A stretch of DNA of 61,640 nt from Nakamurella aerolata (GTDB taxonomy: Bacteria > Actinomycetota > Actinomycetes > Mycobacteriales > Nakamurellaceae), in assembly GCF_013002705.1 (NCBI RefSeq), contig NZ_JABEND010000007.1, positions 210,673-272,312 on the forward strand. Reading direction: 5' to 3'. This document shows, piece by piece, positions 46,072 through 56,876 of the stretch. Within the stretch, counting starts at the first letter, position 1, and the number at the start of each line of letters is the position of its first letter. Below the pieces are notes generated by a model. The model worked only from the letters and a program-made list of their open reading frames with translations, was not told the DNA's origin and made no database searches. The translations under genes and the position numbers were made by a program.

Positions 46072-47877
46072 ATGACCGATCTGCGAGTGGCCATGGTGGG
46101 TGGCGGTCCACGCGGCACCGCACTCGTCCAACAGTTGACCGGCAGGCTTCGAGGTAACCAGGAAGACCTGGTGCGGGTACATGTGGTGGAGCCGGGTGAA
46201 CCTGGTGCCGGCCAGGTGTGGGCAACTTCCCAGCCGACGGAGTTGCTGATGAACTCTCCTTCGGGCCCAACGGATCTGCTCGTCAGCGAGGGCTCGGCCG
46301 CGGTGCCGGACTTCGCCGGTTGGTTGGCCGGCCGCACCTTCGACGGCGACGAGTTCTGCCCCGGCTTCACCCCACGCCGGACGGTCGGTCGATATCTGCG
46401 AGAGGTCTTCGACCGGCTGAGCCGCGCCAACCCGGCCGTCAGGGTCGTGGTGCACAACAGCACCGCTGTGCGGCTTCGCGATGCCGATAATGTCGGCGAC
46501 AGGCAGCTTCTCGAGCTCGCCGACGGGACCGAATTGCACGTGGACGCCGTTGTCCTCGCGCAAGGCCACGCCAGCGCCGGGATCTCACCGACAGAGCAGC
46601 GCTGGGCGGCTGCGGCCGAGCGGCACGGCTGGAACTATCAACCCAGCGGTATGACAACGGCGGACCGTGCAGCGGCGCTGCCGGCCGGGCGGCCGATCGC
46701 CTTGCGAGGCTTCGGTTTAGCCGCCATCGACCTGCTCACTCTCCTGACCAAGGGCCGCGGAGGCCGGTTTGCCGTTGACTCCGGGCGGAGCCTGCGTTAC
46801 CTGCCCTCCGGTGACGAGCCGACCATCTGGATCGGGTCGAGGCGCGGCCTGCCTCATCGGGCAAAACCTCCGCCCGGCAGACCGGTCTCGGCTCGCCAAA
46901 CACCCTGGTTCCTGACCCAAGAGGCGTTCGACCCGGCCAAGTACGCGTGCTACGACTTCCGGTCAGATGTGTGGCCCTTGGTGCGCGCCGAAGTCTCGGC
47001 CGCATATCGCCACCACGTTCGCGCCATGGGCAGCTGGTCGCGGCGTCTCGCGCTTCCACACGCCACCTTCCGGCGGGCAGACGGCTGGTGGGAGGGATAC
47101 CTGCCGGACAGCGCACCGGCGGTTGACGTACGCCGCGCAGTGCTGCGTGACTTGGCCCAGTGCCAACTTCCCGACTATCCGGCGCGCCTGGCAGCTCGGT
47201 CCGCATTCGTTCGCGCCACCGAGGCGGTGATCGCCCTGCACCACGGAGGTTGGCTGTCGCGGCGATCCGTCGAGCGCGACGTCGCAGGATGGTTTGAGCC
47301 GATGTCCAGCGCGTTGACCAGCGGGCCGCCCCGCGGCCGACTGCAGCAGTTGGTCGCCTTGGCCGACGCCGGCGTCGTTCGATTCCTCGGCGGAGCAATG
47401 GCGGCTCGCTCCAGTACCAGCGGGCTGCGCGTATGGGGAATGGCCAGTTCAGGGCCAACTGCCGTCGACGCCCTGGTCGAGGCCAGGTTGGCCAGCCCGG
47501 ATTTGGCGCACACCCGCGACCGGCTCATCTGCGAGCTGCTGAGCAGCGGGAGCGCAATCGGCGTCACTGACGGCCTGAGCAACCCAGGCGACGCCCACCG
47601 ACCCATCACCGCAATCGCGGTGGACCACCGGCAGCGGCTACTCAGTCGCGGCGGTCGGGCGCATCCCCGGCGTTGGGCAGTGGGCCCGCTGGTCCGGCGC
47701 CTGCCGCCCTCAGCCATGGCCGGCGCAGCCAGCCGACCCGAGCTGTCGGTGCCGGCGCCGAGACAGGTCGACACTGTGGTGGTCGACCAGCTCGTCGGGC
47801 TGCTGGAACGCGGGCTGTCAAGAACACCGGGGGCTGCTGACGCCTTTGCGTCAACAGCAATCCGATCTGCCAGTTGA
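46072..47877 (+). CDS. FAD/NAD(P)-binding oxidoreductase-like protein
   Basis: A 601-residue protein of the FAD-NAD(P)-binding family (NAD_binding_9 type). The dinucleotide-binding start is VAMVGGGPRGTALVQQL, followed by the typical MNSPSGPTDLL, DAVVLAQGHAS and a second Gly-rich segment IALRGFGLAAIDLLTLL near residue 210. Members are found in many gene clusters but few have a proven reaction. It is not a flavin-dependent cysteine decarboxylase of the EpiD type, which is smaller and has a different fold. ATG at 46072 with cgggag, 54 nt after the fusion gene, so it is probably in the same operon. Confidence 0.78.
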   Translation: MTDLRVAMVGGGPRGTALVQQLTGRLRGNQEDLVRVHVVEPGEPGAGQVWATSQPTELLMNSPSGPTDLLVSEGSAAVPDFAGWLAGRTFDGDEFCPGFTPRRTVGRYLREVFDRLSRANPAVRVVVHNSTAVRLRDADNVGDRQLLELADGTELHVDAVVLAQGHASAGISPTEQRWAAAAERHGWNYQPSGMTTADRAAALPAGRPIALRGFGLAAIDLLTLLTKGRGGRFAVDSGRSLRYLPSGDEPTIWIGSRRGLPHRAKPPPGRPVSARQTPWFLTQEAFDPAKYACYDFRSDVWPLVRAEVSAAYRHHVRAMGSWSRRLALPHATFRRADGWWEGYLPDSAPAVDVRRAVLRDLAQCQLPDYPARLAARSAFVRATEAVIALHHGGWLSRRSVERDVAGWFEPMSSALTSGPPRGRLQQLVALADAGVVRFLGGAMAARSSTSGLRVWGMASSGPTAVDALVEARLASPDLAHTRDRLICELLSSGSAIGVTDGLSNPGDAHRPITAIAVDHRQRLLSRGGRAHPRRWAVGPLVRRLPPSAMAGAASRPELSVPAPRQVDTVVVDQLVGLLERGLSRTPGAADAFASTAIRSAS

Positions 47878-48015
47878 CCTGCGAGAATAAGGACACGTTC
47901 AGCACTCCTTCCGGTGAATACACCGAACACAGCCCCCACTGGGCGCGTTCGATAGGGCGCCGGTTCCGTTCTTCGAATCAACAAATGTCAATTATATCAA
48001 ACGAAAGGATGCACC

Positions 48016-48189
48016 ATGTTCAAAACGCTCGTCACCAGTGCAGCTGTCGGGTTCGTCTTCATCTTTACCGGCGGCGACAGCGAATCAGAGAATGATCTCC
48101 GCAAACCAGCGGGCACGCGCGCAACAGTGTCCGGCTCTCTTACACTGACACCGCCACCCTTGTGCATGCAGTGCTGGGACGACGTCTGA
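48016..48189 (+). CDS. 57-residue Cys-ending peptide, possible second precursor
   Basis: A short gene overlooked by length cut-offs. It starts MFKTLVTSAAVGFVFIFTGG, continues through an acidic stretch DSESENDLRK and ends in ATVSGSLTLTPPPLCMQCWD followed by DV. ATG at 48016 follows acgaaagga in a locally AT-rich leader. The hydrophobic start could be a signal or membrane anchor; the Ser/Thr-rich then Cys-x-x-Cys C terminus resembles a RiPP core. It lies 138 nt after the FAD-protein gene on the same strand. No homologue is recognised. It could be a second RiPP precursor, a small secreted protein, or chance. Confidence 0.45.
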   Translation: MFKTLVTSAAVGFVFIFTGGDSESENDLRKPAGTRATVSGSLTLTPPPLCMQCWDDV

Positions 48190-48277
48190 GACTTGCAAAT
48201 CGATTCGCGTGCAACAACTCTCAGTTCCACGAGCCATATCACGCAGCCGGCGGCTTGGACACTGAGAGCGTCACCAG

Positions 48278-48982
48278 CTACAACCAACCCATCTCCTGGG
48301 CGGCGGCGCCCGCCGAGAATCTGCTCGAGGCGCCCAGCATTTCCATTACGGCACCCACCCGCCGTTGTACCGTGCGATGCGAAACTTGCAACCGGCGAGC
48401 AATAGCATCGTCGGTGAGCCCCTGCGCCAGCAATTTCAATACTTCGGTGACGCCCTCCACCTGCAAAACGTCCGACGGCCCGTTTCCGATCGGCACAGCG
48501 TTGCGCCAGATGGCGTCGAACTGCTGATAGAGACTGAGCAGCATCGCAGGCTCGCGGACCACCAGAGCAGCGCCGCCCCTGGCCTCCACCGCCGCCGGGA
48601 CCACCGCCACCTTGCGGTCGACCAGGAAAACGCGCTGCAGCACCCGGTGCGACATCCGCAGCTGCGCGCCCTGTTCGGCAAGCTCGGTGAAGTAGCCAAG
48701 TCCGGCCGGAGTGTTGATCGCCTGCGGGGTGACAAGTTCCTTGACCTCGACACCGCGCCGCAGCACGCCGACGTCGTCTTCCCAACTGCTGCGCAGGTAG
48801 TCGACCCTCGGCGAACCGGGTAGGGCGCTACACATCTGACGTTTGGCCTGCTGGCCGAGACGTAGCAGTACTTGGCGCACCTCATTGGGATCTTCGACGC
48901 GCTGCACCGCGACGGTCTCGACCACGTCCTGCTGCTCGCCGGGGCGTCCGAGCTCAGCCATCGGCCGCCACCAAGCGGGCAT
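48278..48982 (-). CDS. LuxR-type transcriptional regulator
   Basis: A 234-residue regulator. The C-terminal HTH is LuxR/GerE-like: EVLKLLAQGLTDDAIARRLQ then VSHRTVQRRVGAVMEMLGAS. The N-terminal ~150 residues contain a coiled, TrmB-associated-like sensor region (VLLRLGQQAKRQM, LAEQGAQLRMSHRVL). Such proteins control many actinobacterial RiPP and siderophore clusters. It is the boundary gene of the island and may bind the 42200-42251 inverted repeat. ATG at 48982 (gggactgcagg upstream) is chosen; an ATG at 48961 is possible. The frame up to 49102 has no conserved sequence. Confidence 0.8.
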   Translation of the reverse strand: MPAWWRPMAELGRPGEQQDVVETVAVQRVEDPNEVRQVLLRLGQQAKRQMCSALPGSPRVDYLRSSWEDDVGVLRRGVEVKELVTPQAINTPAGLGYFTELAEQGAQLRMSHRVLQRVFLVDRKVAVVPAAVEARGGAALVVREPAMLLSLYQQFDAIWRNAVPIGNGPSDVLQVEGVTEVLKLLAQGLTDDAIARRLQVSHRTVQRRVGAVMEMLGASSRFSAGAAAQEMGWL

Positions 48983-49393
48983 CGACCTGCAGTCCCGACA
49001 TCGAGTCAATCCTCCGACCGACAACGTTGCCCCACCGGCACTATGGCGCTCTTGTCCGAACAAAAGACGGCAGTACGGCGCGGGTGGGCCGAACACCCAC
49101 ACGCTAACACAGCCGTTCCCGGCGCTCAGGGAGCGCGCGTCACGTCATCCATTTGGCGCAATCAGTCGAGTGCGCCGACCCGGCAACTGTCACAGTGACC
49201 GGCGATTCGCCCACCACACGGGTCAGACCGGGCTCGGTGTGCATCTTCGACGACACACTCCGGCTGGCCCAGCCCTGCCCAGATCGCAACGGGGCCGGTC
49301 ACTCTGCACGGGGGGGCGGGGCGTGCGCGATCCGGTGCCAGCGCCGAGTTCGATCTCCGCCAGCAGCTGCCCGGCCAGGCACGACTCTTCCCT
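48983..49393. other. Intergenic region between LuxR and sialidase-like genes
   Basis: 411 bp with divergent gene starts. It should carry two promoters, but none stands out, and no gene, repeat or RNA element was recognised. Confidence 0.5.
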
Positions 49394-51744
49394 GTGGCCT
49401 TCCGATCGGCTAAGAAAGTGGAATGCATTTTCACAACGCAACGCGGCGTTGACCTCAACCATCGAAAGGCAGTTATACGTAACCGACAACTCGGACAACG
49501 GCGCTGGTGGCGGACCGCGGTACCGGTGGCGGCCGTCAGCGTGCTGGTGGCGCCGATGGCCCTGGCCGCGGCACCACCGGCCTGGGAGCACTGGGCCAAT
49601 TATCCGGCGCCCAGCGGCGGCAAGGGCAACACTGCCGCCGACGGCACCGACCCGAACACCAACCAGCTCAGCCTTGGCGACCAGTGGTGGGCCTACAGCG
49701 CCCGTCCCGGCGAGATGGGAGCCGTCCCTGGAACAATGACCTGGGATCAGGTGCTGAACGACGGTCGTCGCACCAAGAAGACGATGCTGACGATCACCCG
49801 CAACGAGGACTCGTCCGGCGCCCAGATCTTCAACACCAAGATGTCCGCGGAGGACAATGGAAACCGCTTCGTCGATGATCCGGCGCTGCCGGCAGACTTC
49901 TCCATGAACCAGGGTGCGCAGCTGCGCGACGGTGCCCTGGTGAACATAGATTTCACTCCGAAGCCAGTCGCCGGGACGCCGCGCGGCGGCCTGCGCAGCG
50001 CGTGGAGCACCGACAACGGCAAGACCTGGTCGCTGGTCACCGGGCCCATCACCGAGAACAAGTGGAAGTTCGACTGGTACCGCACCACCCGCGGAACCAT
50101 CGAACTCAACGACGGGACACTGCTGCAGGGATGTACGGCGGGGCCACCATCAATGGCGTCAAGGGCAGCTACACGCTCATCATGCAGTCCACCGATCGCG
50201 GTAAGTCTTGGACCCAGCGCAGTCTGCTCAACACCGACGGCGATTCCACAGAGCTGGCGCTGTCCCGCACCAGCGACGGGCGGCTGGTCGGCATCTCCAG
50301 GGCCGCCGAAGCCGGGGGCACCCCGACCAAGCCGATGTGGCAGTTCTACTCCGACGACGACGGCCTCACCTGGACCAAGCAGCCGTACGTACCGCCGGCC
50401 GGCTACCCGAAGTTCGGCATCATGCCGGAGTTGGTGCTGCAGCCCAACGGCGCGTTGCTGCTCACCTACGGCCGACCGGACAACTATGTCGCCGTCTCGT
50501 GGGACGGCACCGGCCGCACCTGGGACGACGGAAAGCTGGTGTACTCCAACTACATTCGTGACACCAAGGTGGGACGCTGGATGGGCTCGTCCGGCAACAC
50601 GTCGCTGGCCCCGGCGGAGGCCAACTACTCGCTGAACTTCGGCGACATCTGCCACAACATCTGGTCGTGCTCGGAATACGGCCAGCAGACCGGGATCTGG
50701 GTGCGCCGCGTCGACGCCGCCACCGGTGGCGTCGGCAAAATCGACCTTGCCACCGGTGTCCGGCAGGGCGTGACGAAGCTGTCCGGATCGGTGACCGCCG
50801 CCGACGCCCGCTTCGCGCAGCAGCGGCTGGAGGGCGCGGTCGACGGGTCAAGCGAGTACCGCGCCGCCGCCAGGTTCGCCAATGCCGGCGCCGCCAACCG
50901 CGGCCTGGTGATCGAGCTGGACAAGGCCTACCCGATCAACAAGATCGGCCTGATGCTGGACCGCGGAACCGCCAACAGCGCCAAAGTACAACTCTCCACC
51001 GATGGCAAGAACTGGGGCAGACCCGTTGTCCAGCAACGCAACTCCACCGACTACGCGGTGCGCTACCACCAGCTGAGCCAGCCGGTCACCGCCAAATACG
51101 TACGCATCACCAGCGACGCCGGCGCACCGCTCACCGCGGTGAACGAGGTGGAGCTCTACGCCGACACGTACACCTTCGAGAACGACCCGGTGAACGCGGT
51201 GCCACGCGGCCTGAAGGACACCCTGCACGCGCTCACCGCAGACACCTTCCGGTACATGGGCAGCGCCCACTCCCAGCGGCGGTTGAACCTGATCGACTCC
51301 GATCCGGACTCCCGCGCCCGCGCCACCTTCGAAATGTCGGCACGCGCGAAAACCACCGTCGCGTTCGACTACTCGGGGCAGGGCTACGGCGCCGGCCCGG
51401 TCTGGGAGCTGATCGGCAAGGACGCCTCCGGGAATGCGGTGACGGGCTGGAAGTTCCACCTGGCACCGGATTTCGCCAACAAGGCGTTCAAGCTGTCGGC
51501 CTGGAACGGCACCGCATGGGTCTCGCTCGGCAATATCGGCACCTGGGTGGAGAACTACAACTTCTTCCCGATCTCCATCTCGGCGACCGCCGACTCGGCG
51601 ACGGTGACCGTGTCCGGTGACGCGGTCACCACCGACGTCAAGGCCGGCACCGTTGCCAGCTTCAACGGATTCCGGCCGAGCACCGGCATCAACGACACCG
51701 ACATCAACATCGAGCACAGCTACGACAACGTCAGCATCGGCTGA
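49394..51744 (+). pseudogene. Secreted sialidase-like/BNR-repeat protein, frameshifted
   Basis: Two overlapping frames together encode one ~780-residue secreted protein. The first (49394 to ~50130) has a signal peptide (RRWWRTAVPVAAVSVLVAPMALAA) and the start of an Asp-box propeller (STDNGKTWS). The reading frame then shifts by one base within tgcaggga at ~50128-50131: the protein reads IELNDGTLLQG in one frame and continues MYGGATINGVKGSYTLIM in the other. The second part has further Asp boxes (STDRGKSW, SDDDGLTW), an F5/8-type carbohydrate-binding domain (~50830-51170) and a C-terminal beta-sandwich. It may be a true frameshift mutation or a sequencing error. Likely role if intact: glycoside hydrolysis outside the cell. 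The start codon (GTG 49394) is uncertain. Confidence 0.8.
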
Positions 51745-51764
51745 CGCTCAACAACGCAGCAGCG

Positions 51765-51803
51765 CCGGAAGGCCCGGACACCGATGGTGTCCGGGCCTTC
51801 CGG
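51765..51803. terminator. Bidirectional terminator between sialidase-like gene and sahH
   Basis: An 18-bp perfect inverted repeat, ccggaaggcccggacacc (51765-51782) and its complement (51786-51803), with a 3-nt loop, lies between convergent stops. It is the strongest hairpin in the window. Confidence 0.9.
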
Positions 51804-51864
51804 TGCGATGTTCCGGCCGCCGCCAAGGCGGGCGCGGCAACGAGATCCGTTGCCTGCCAGGCGG

Positions 51865-53385
<1,521 letters not shown>

Positions 53386-53565
53386 AGGTCTCCTTGACGA
53401 CTGCGGACAGGCACCACCGACGTCGAACAACGGCGGCTGCCTGTGATGGGAGGGTCGGACTCGGGCCCGCCGACTGGCGGCTGACCCTGCACCGGACGTC
53501 GCGCCATGGGCCGACGGGACGTGCGTGTCACCGCTGATGTTACCGCTTCGTGACGGGGTGTCCGG

Positions 53566-54471
53566 TCAGCGCGTTGCCGGCTCCAGCTGCGCCAGCGCCG
53601 GAACGGGGGCGGCGCCGGCGCGCGCTGCCGACCGGCTCGGAGCCGCGCTGGCCGGGCTGGACAGCGCCGCCTCGACGGCCGGTGCCAGGCCCAGCCGATG
53701 GCCGGCCCGGTTCGGGTGCAGGGCCTCCCACGGCTGCACGTTGCCCGGCAGGATCCACGGGTCGGGTGAGCACAACGCGTGCGAAGTGAACGCCGGCCGG
53801 GTCTCCACATAGCCGACGCCGGTGGCCGCCGCGGCCTGCTTCATCGCCTCGTTCAGCCTGTCGGTGAGGCTGTTCAGTCTGGACTGCATAGTGGCGTCCA
53901 ACCGCTGGTCGGCGCAGCTGGCCCCGGAGAACATCAGCGGGTAGCCGACGATCACCACCCTGGCGAGCGGCGCCCGCTGTCGGATCATGGTGAGCAGCTG
54001 CCGGTACCAGCCGGGAATCTCGTTGGCGATCAGCCCACTGCTGGTCGCGAACGCCTGCTCGCAGGCCTGCGGTGTCGAATAGCTGCAGTAGTTCACGGCG
54101 TTGCCGAGCTGAGCGTCGTTCGCGCCGACCTCGAGCGAGATGTAGCCGGTGTCGGTGGGCACGTGCGGCAGCTGCAGGTCGGCGACGCTCCACATCGATG
54201 CCCCGGCGCAGGCGGCGAAGGTCAGCGGGATCGAGTACTTGGCGGCCAGCAGCGACGGGTATGCATACTCCGACCGGTAGCAGCCGTCGGCATTGCCGCC
54301 GATGTACTCCCCCGTTCCGTTGCCGGAGGCGCCCGAGTCGCCGAGAGCGGCGTAGCGGTAGGCGGGTTCGGCCGCGCGCGCCGGGGTGGCCGCCACCGTG
54401 CCCGCCGCGGCGAGCGTCGCGACAGCCAGCACCAGCGCGCGGACGGACCTGCGGGTGCGGCAAGTGATCAT
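53566..54471 (-). CDS. Secreted SGNH/GDSL-type lipase or esterase
   Basis: A 301-residue secreted hydrolase. The signal peptide runs MITCRTRRSVRALVLAVATL to ARAAEPA. The nucleophile block is YAALGDSGASGNG (Ser46), block III is EVGANDAQLG with GxND, and the catalytic Asp/His pair is in ALHPNRAGHRLG. Cysteines at several points could form disulfides, as in streptomycete GDSL lipases. The ~30 C-terminal residues are Ala/Pro-rich. ATG at 54471 is chosen because it starts the signal peptide; the open frame runs on to 55026 without similarity. Confidence 0.87.
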   Translation of the reverse strand: MITCRTRRSVRALVLAVATLAAAGTVAATPARAAEPAYRYAALGDSGASGNGTGEYIGGNADGCYRSEYAYPSLLAAKYSIPLTFAACAGASMWSVADLQLPHVPTDTGYISLEVGANDAQLGNAVNYCSYSTPQACEQAFATSSGLIANEIPGWYRQLLTMIRQRAPLARVVIVGYPLMFSGASCADQRLDATMQSRLNSLTDRLNEAMKQAAAATGVGYVETRPAFTSHALCSPDPWILPGNVQPWEALHPNRAGHRLGLAPAVEAALSSPASAAPSRSAARAGAAPVPALAQLEPATR

Positions 54472-54626
54472 GAACTCAGAATAGGCACCCAGAACAAGCA
54501 ACCCAGAGCAGGCAACCCGAGTTGGCGACCCGAGTTGGCGACCCGGCAACGCAGGCTGGGCTCGGCTGGTCCCGGCCGGCTGATCGTGGCTGATCTCGGC
54601 ACGCAGGTGTGGCCGGCCGGTTGCGG

Positions 54627-55292
54627 TTACGGCGCGTCCGCACCTGCGGGGTGGGTGATCAGTTGCACGGAGCCGATGGGACGGAACCCGGCCCGCAGCA
54701 ACGAAAGCACCGATCTGGCGTTTCCGGGCGAGACCGCGGCGAGCACCAGCTCGCCCGCCGGCAGCGTGGCCAACACGTCGGCAGCCAACCGGGAGCCGCC
54801 GCCCGGATGTTCCGCCTCGATGCCGATCTCGGTGAGACCGGCAACTCCCCGGCCGATGCTGGCGACGTCGCCGCTGGCCTTGTCGTGGTAGCCCCAGCTG
54901 GTCACCTCGTCGCGCACGTCGGCGGCCGAGCGCACCCGCGGATGCGATGCAAGGTCGTCCCGCCGGACCAGCCGCTGCTCCGCGCCGGAGGCGGTGGCGG
55001 CCATCAGCATGTCGAGAACGCCGCACCGGCCATCAGTGCCGGCGATGGCCAAGGCCACCCGGGGATCGTGCGCTCCCCCGAAACCGTTGCAGCCCAAGGC
55101 ATCAAGGTCGGCATCGGACGGTCCGTCCGGCGGCGAGGGCAGCGCGAGGTAAGCGCGTCCGGTGACGGCGAGCACTGCGTCCACCCCTTGGCGCCAGCGC
55201 GGCACTCTGGTCCAGCCACCGTCCACCTCCGGATACCGGCCGGCTGCGATCGCGGAAATGGTGTGCTGCAAGGGATGAGGGCGGCGCGGCAT
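54627..55292 (-). CDS. GNAT-like acetyltransferase
   Basis: A 221-residue protein whose C-terminal half looks like a GNAT fold: TEIGIEAEHPGGGSRLAADV supplies a Gly-rich cofactor loop and AAVSPGNARSVLSLLRAGFRPIGSVQLI the following helix-strand. The N-terminal half (LQHTISAIAAGRYPEVDGGW) is not recognised and may bind the acceptor. The substrate is unknown. ATG at 55292. Confidence 0.6.
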   Translation of the reverse strand: MPRRPHPLQHTISAIAAGRYPEVDGGWTRVPRWRQGVDAVLAVTGRAYLALPSPPDGPSDADLDALGCNGFGGAHDPRVALAIAGTDGRCGVLDMLMAATASGAEQRLVRRDDLASHPRVRSAADVRDEVTSWGYHDKASGDVASIGRGVAGLTEIGIEAEHPGGGSRLAADVLATLPAGELVLAAVSPGNARSVLSLLRAGFRPIGSVQLITHPAGADAP

Positions 55293-55397
55293 GGCGAAAG
55301 CCTAGCCGCGCCGCCCCTCGGCACCCGCCGTTGAAAGCGCATTCAGTCACACCGGCGGGCCGGTTGGCCGCCCGAAAACCGTTGCCTCACCAGCCGT

Positions 55398-56177
55398 TCA
55401 TGAGGTGCGGATGATCAGGCGCAGCTGGTTGCCGGTGGAGTACAGCACGCCCATCCTGCTACCCACCTCGGCGACGCCCTGCAGCTTCCCTGTTACCGGC
55501 AGCGTGCTGATGTGCCAGCCGTACCCGGGACCGTCGGCGTCGAAGAACTCGCCCATGCGGATGACCCGCTCGGCGATGTCGTTCCAGAAGATGGTGTGGT
55601 TCCGGCCGCCGAACACCTTCATGTTCGCCGCTGCCGAGCCGTCGTCGTCGCCGCCGAGCCACGCCGAGGTGTCGCGGCGTTCGTCCGACCCGATCTCCTG
55701 GACCGACTTGGTGGTCTGCTCCCCGTCGTAGCGCGACCAGGCGATGCCACCGGCATTGCTGGCCACCCGAAGATCCGGCGCTGTCACGTCCGCGACACCC
55801 GCTCCGACCTCCAGCGTCCGTGACGTCCACGATCCGCCGTTGATCGACTCGGCAACCCGGTTCTCGTAGTACACCATCGGTCCGGAGCGCAGCCACACCA
55901 AGGTGGCGACGCCGTTGCGCAGGCCGATGCGGGGCGCGGAGTCGTGCCGGAAGTCGGAGGTGATCTGGGTGCGCGGCTGCGGTGTGTACATGGTGCGGCG
56001 CTGGTACAGGTTGCCGTTCTCGGCCCAGACGGCCCACCACTTGCCCCGCGAGGCGACCACGGTGCCGTCGGTACCGCCCGCGGCGAGCGTCGTCACCGTC
56101 GACATCTTTCCGGACGCCTCGCTGTAGCGCGCGATTCCCAGCTTGCCGTTGAAGGTGCCGACCAGATAGGGGTCCCC
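55398..56177 (-). pseudogene. Beta-propeller-type protein, 5'-truncated by a mobile element
   Basis: The remaining ~260 codons encode repeated blades with Trp and Gly (WWAVWAENGNLYQRRTMYT, GIAWSRYDGEQTTKS, HTIFWNDIAERVIRMGEFF), typical of a propeller lectin-like or secreted repeat protein. The frame continues upstream of the nearest Met (56105) as GDPYLVGTFNGKLGIARYSE and then hits TAA at 56178, where unrelated sequence begins. So the 5' part, including any signal peptide, is missing. The break coincides with the edge of the recombinase-bearing segment. If expressed, the fragment would start at 56105. Confidence 0.7.
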
Positions 56178-56291
56178 TTAGCAGCGGAACAAATCTGGTC
56201 CCTTGGCCGAGCTGGCGTTCCGGAGATGGGTGACGACGAGGCCGGCAGTGTTCTATGCTTGGGCGGTCCGTGGCATTAGCTGCGGGAAGTG

Positions 56292-56329
56292 AGCCCGAGA
56301 CCCGGCCGGACGACCGTGGCGCTCGGGCT
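56292..56329 (-). terminator. Possible hairpin after the DUF3800-like gene
   Basis: agcccgag (56292-56299) and ctcgggct (56322-56329) are complementary over 8 bp around a 22-nt loop, just past the stop at 56349. A weak terminator candidate near the element edge. Confidence 0.35.
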
Positions 56330-56348
56330 TCGCGCTTTCCGGGTGGAT

Positions 56349-56876
56349 TTACACCGTTCGGACGTCGGTGACGACAGGTTCGATGCGCCGTCGCCAGTCT
56401 TCTCCCTTGGCCCAGCACCAGGCGATGGCGTCTGGTAGGGCGAGCAGCTGCTCGGTGGCGGCGCGGTGGTGTTCATAGCGCAGCTCGGCGCAGCCGGCGT
56501 CGCGAGTAGCGCGGTACAGCAGCTTGCGGTCGGAAGCGACCAGGGTGTCGTCTTGCTCGAGGACCAGCATCGCGATGTCGCGTCCTGCAAGATCGCTGAC
56601 GAGGGTCCGTAGGCATTCGGCTCGCCGTTCGCGCTCGCTCTGGTGGCGTCGGCCGGCGTCATAGATCGTCGCGCTGATTCCACTGACGGCGATCGCGGTG
56701 GCGATGGATCGCTTGCGGGAGTCGCTCTCGTCCTTCATGTGCAGGCGACGCTGCCCGGGCAGCACGAGGCCGCGCAGCATGCGGCGGGTGTCGGCGAGGT
56801 CGCCGGTGACGACAGCGCTGGCGACGAGTAGATAGCCGCGGCGTTTGGTCTCGTCGACGAAGACGTGGCTGCTCAC
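56349..56876 (-). CDS. DUF3800-like protein coupled to the recombinase
   Basis: A 175-residue protein beginning MSSHVFVDETKRRGYLLVASAVVTG. The DE(S/T) start followed by a hydrophobic strand is typical of DUF3800, a family often found with mobile elements and of unproven, possibly nuclease-like, function. Other acidic residues (LEQDDTLVASDRK) could complete a metal site. GTG at 56876 overlaps the stop of the recombinase gene (gtga), so it is translated with it and is probably cargo or an accessory of the element. The much longer open frame reaching 57500 is the recombinase in a wrong frame. Confidence 0.65.
   Translation of the reverse strand: MSSHVFVDETKRRGYLLVASAVVTGDLADTRRMLRGLVLPGQRRLHMKDESDSRKRSIATAIAVSGISATIYDAGRRHQSERERRAECLRTLVSDLAGRDIAMLVLEQDDTLVASDRKLLYRATRDAGCAELRYEHHRAATEQLLALPDAIAWCWAKGEDWRRRIEPVVTDVRTV

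Noticed and set aside
46072-47877. FAD-binding protein as the lanthipeptide cysteine decarboxylase
   Set aside because: It is 601 residues with two Rossmann-type motifs; HFCD decarboxylases are about 200 residues with a different fold and motif set.
53386-53565. An SAH or SAM riboswitch upstream of sahH
   Set aside because: I compared the leader by eye with the known consensus stems and found only a small ccgcc/ggcgg hairpin; a covariance-model search would be needed to be certain.
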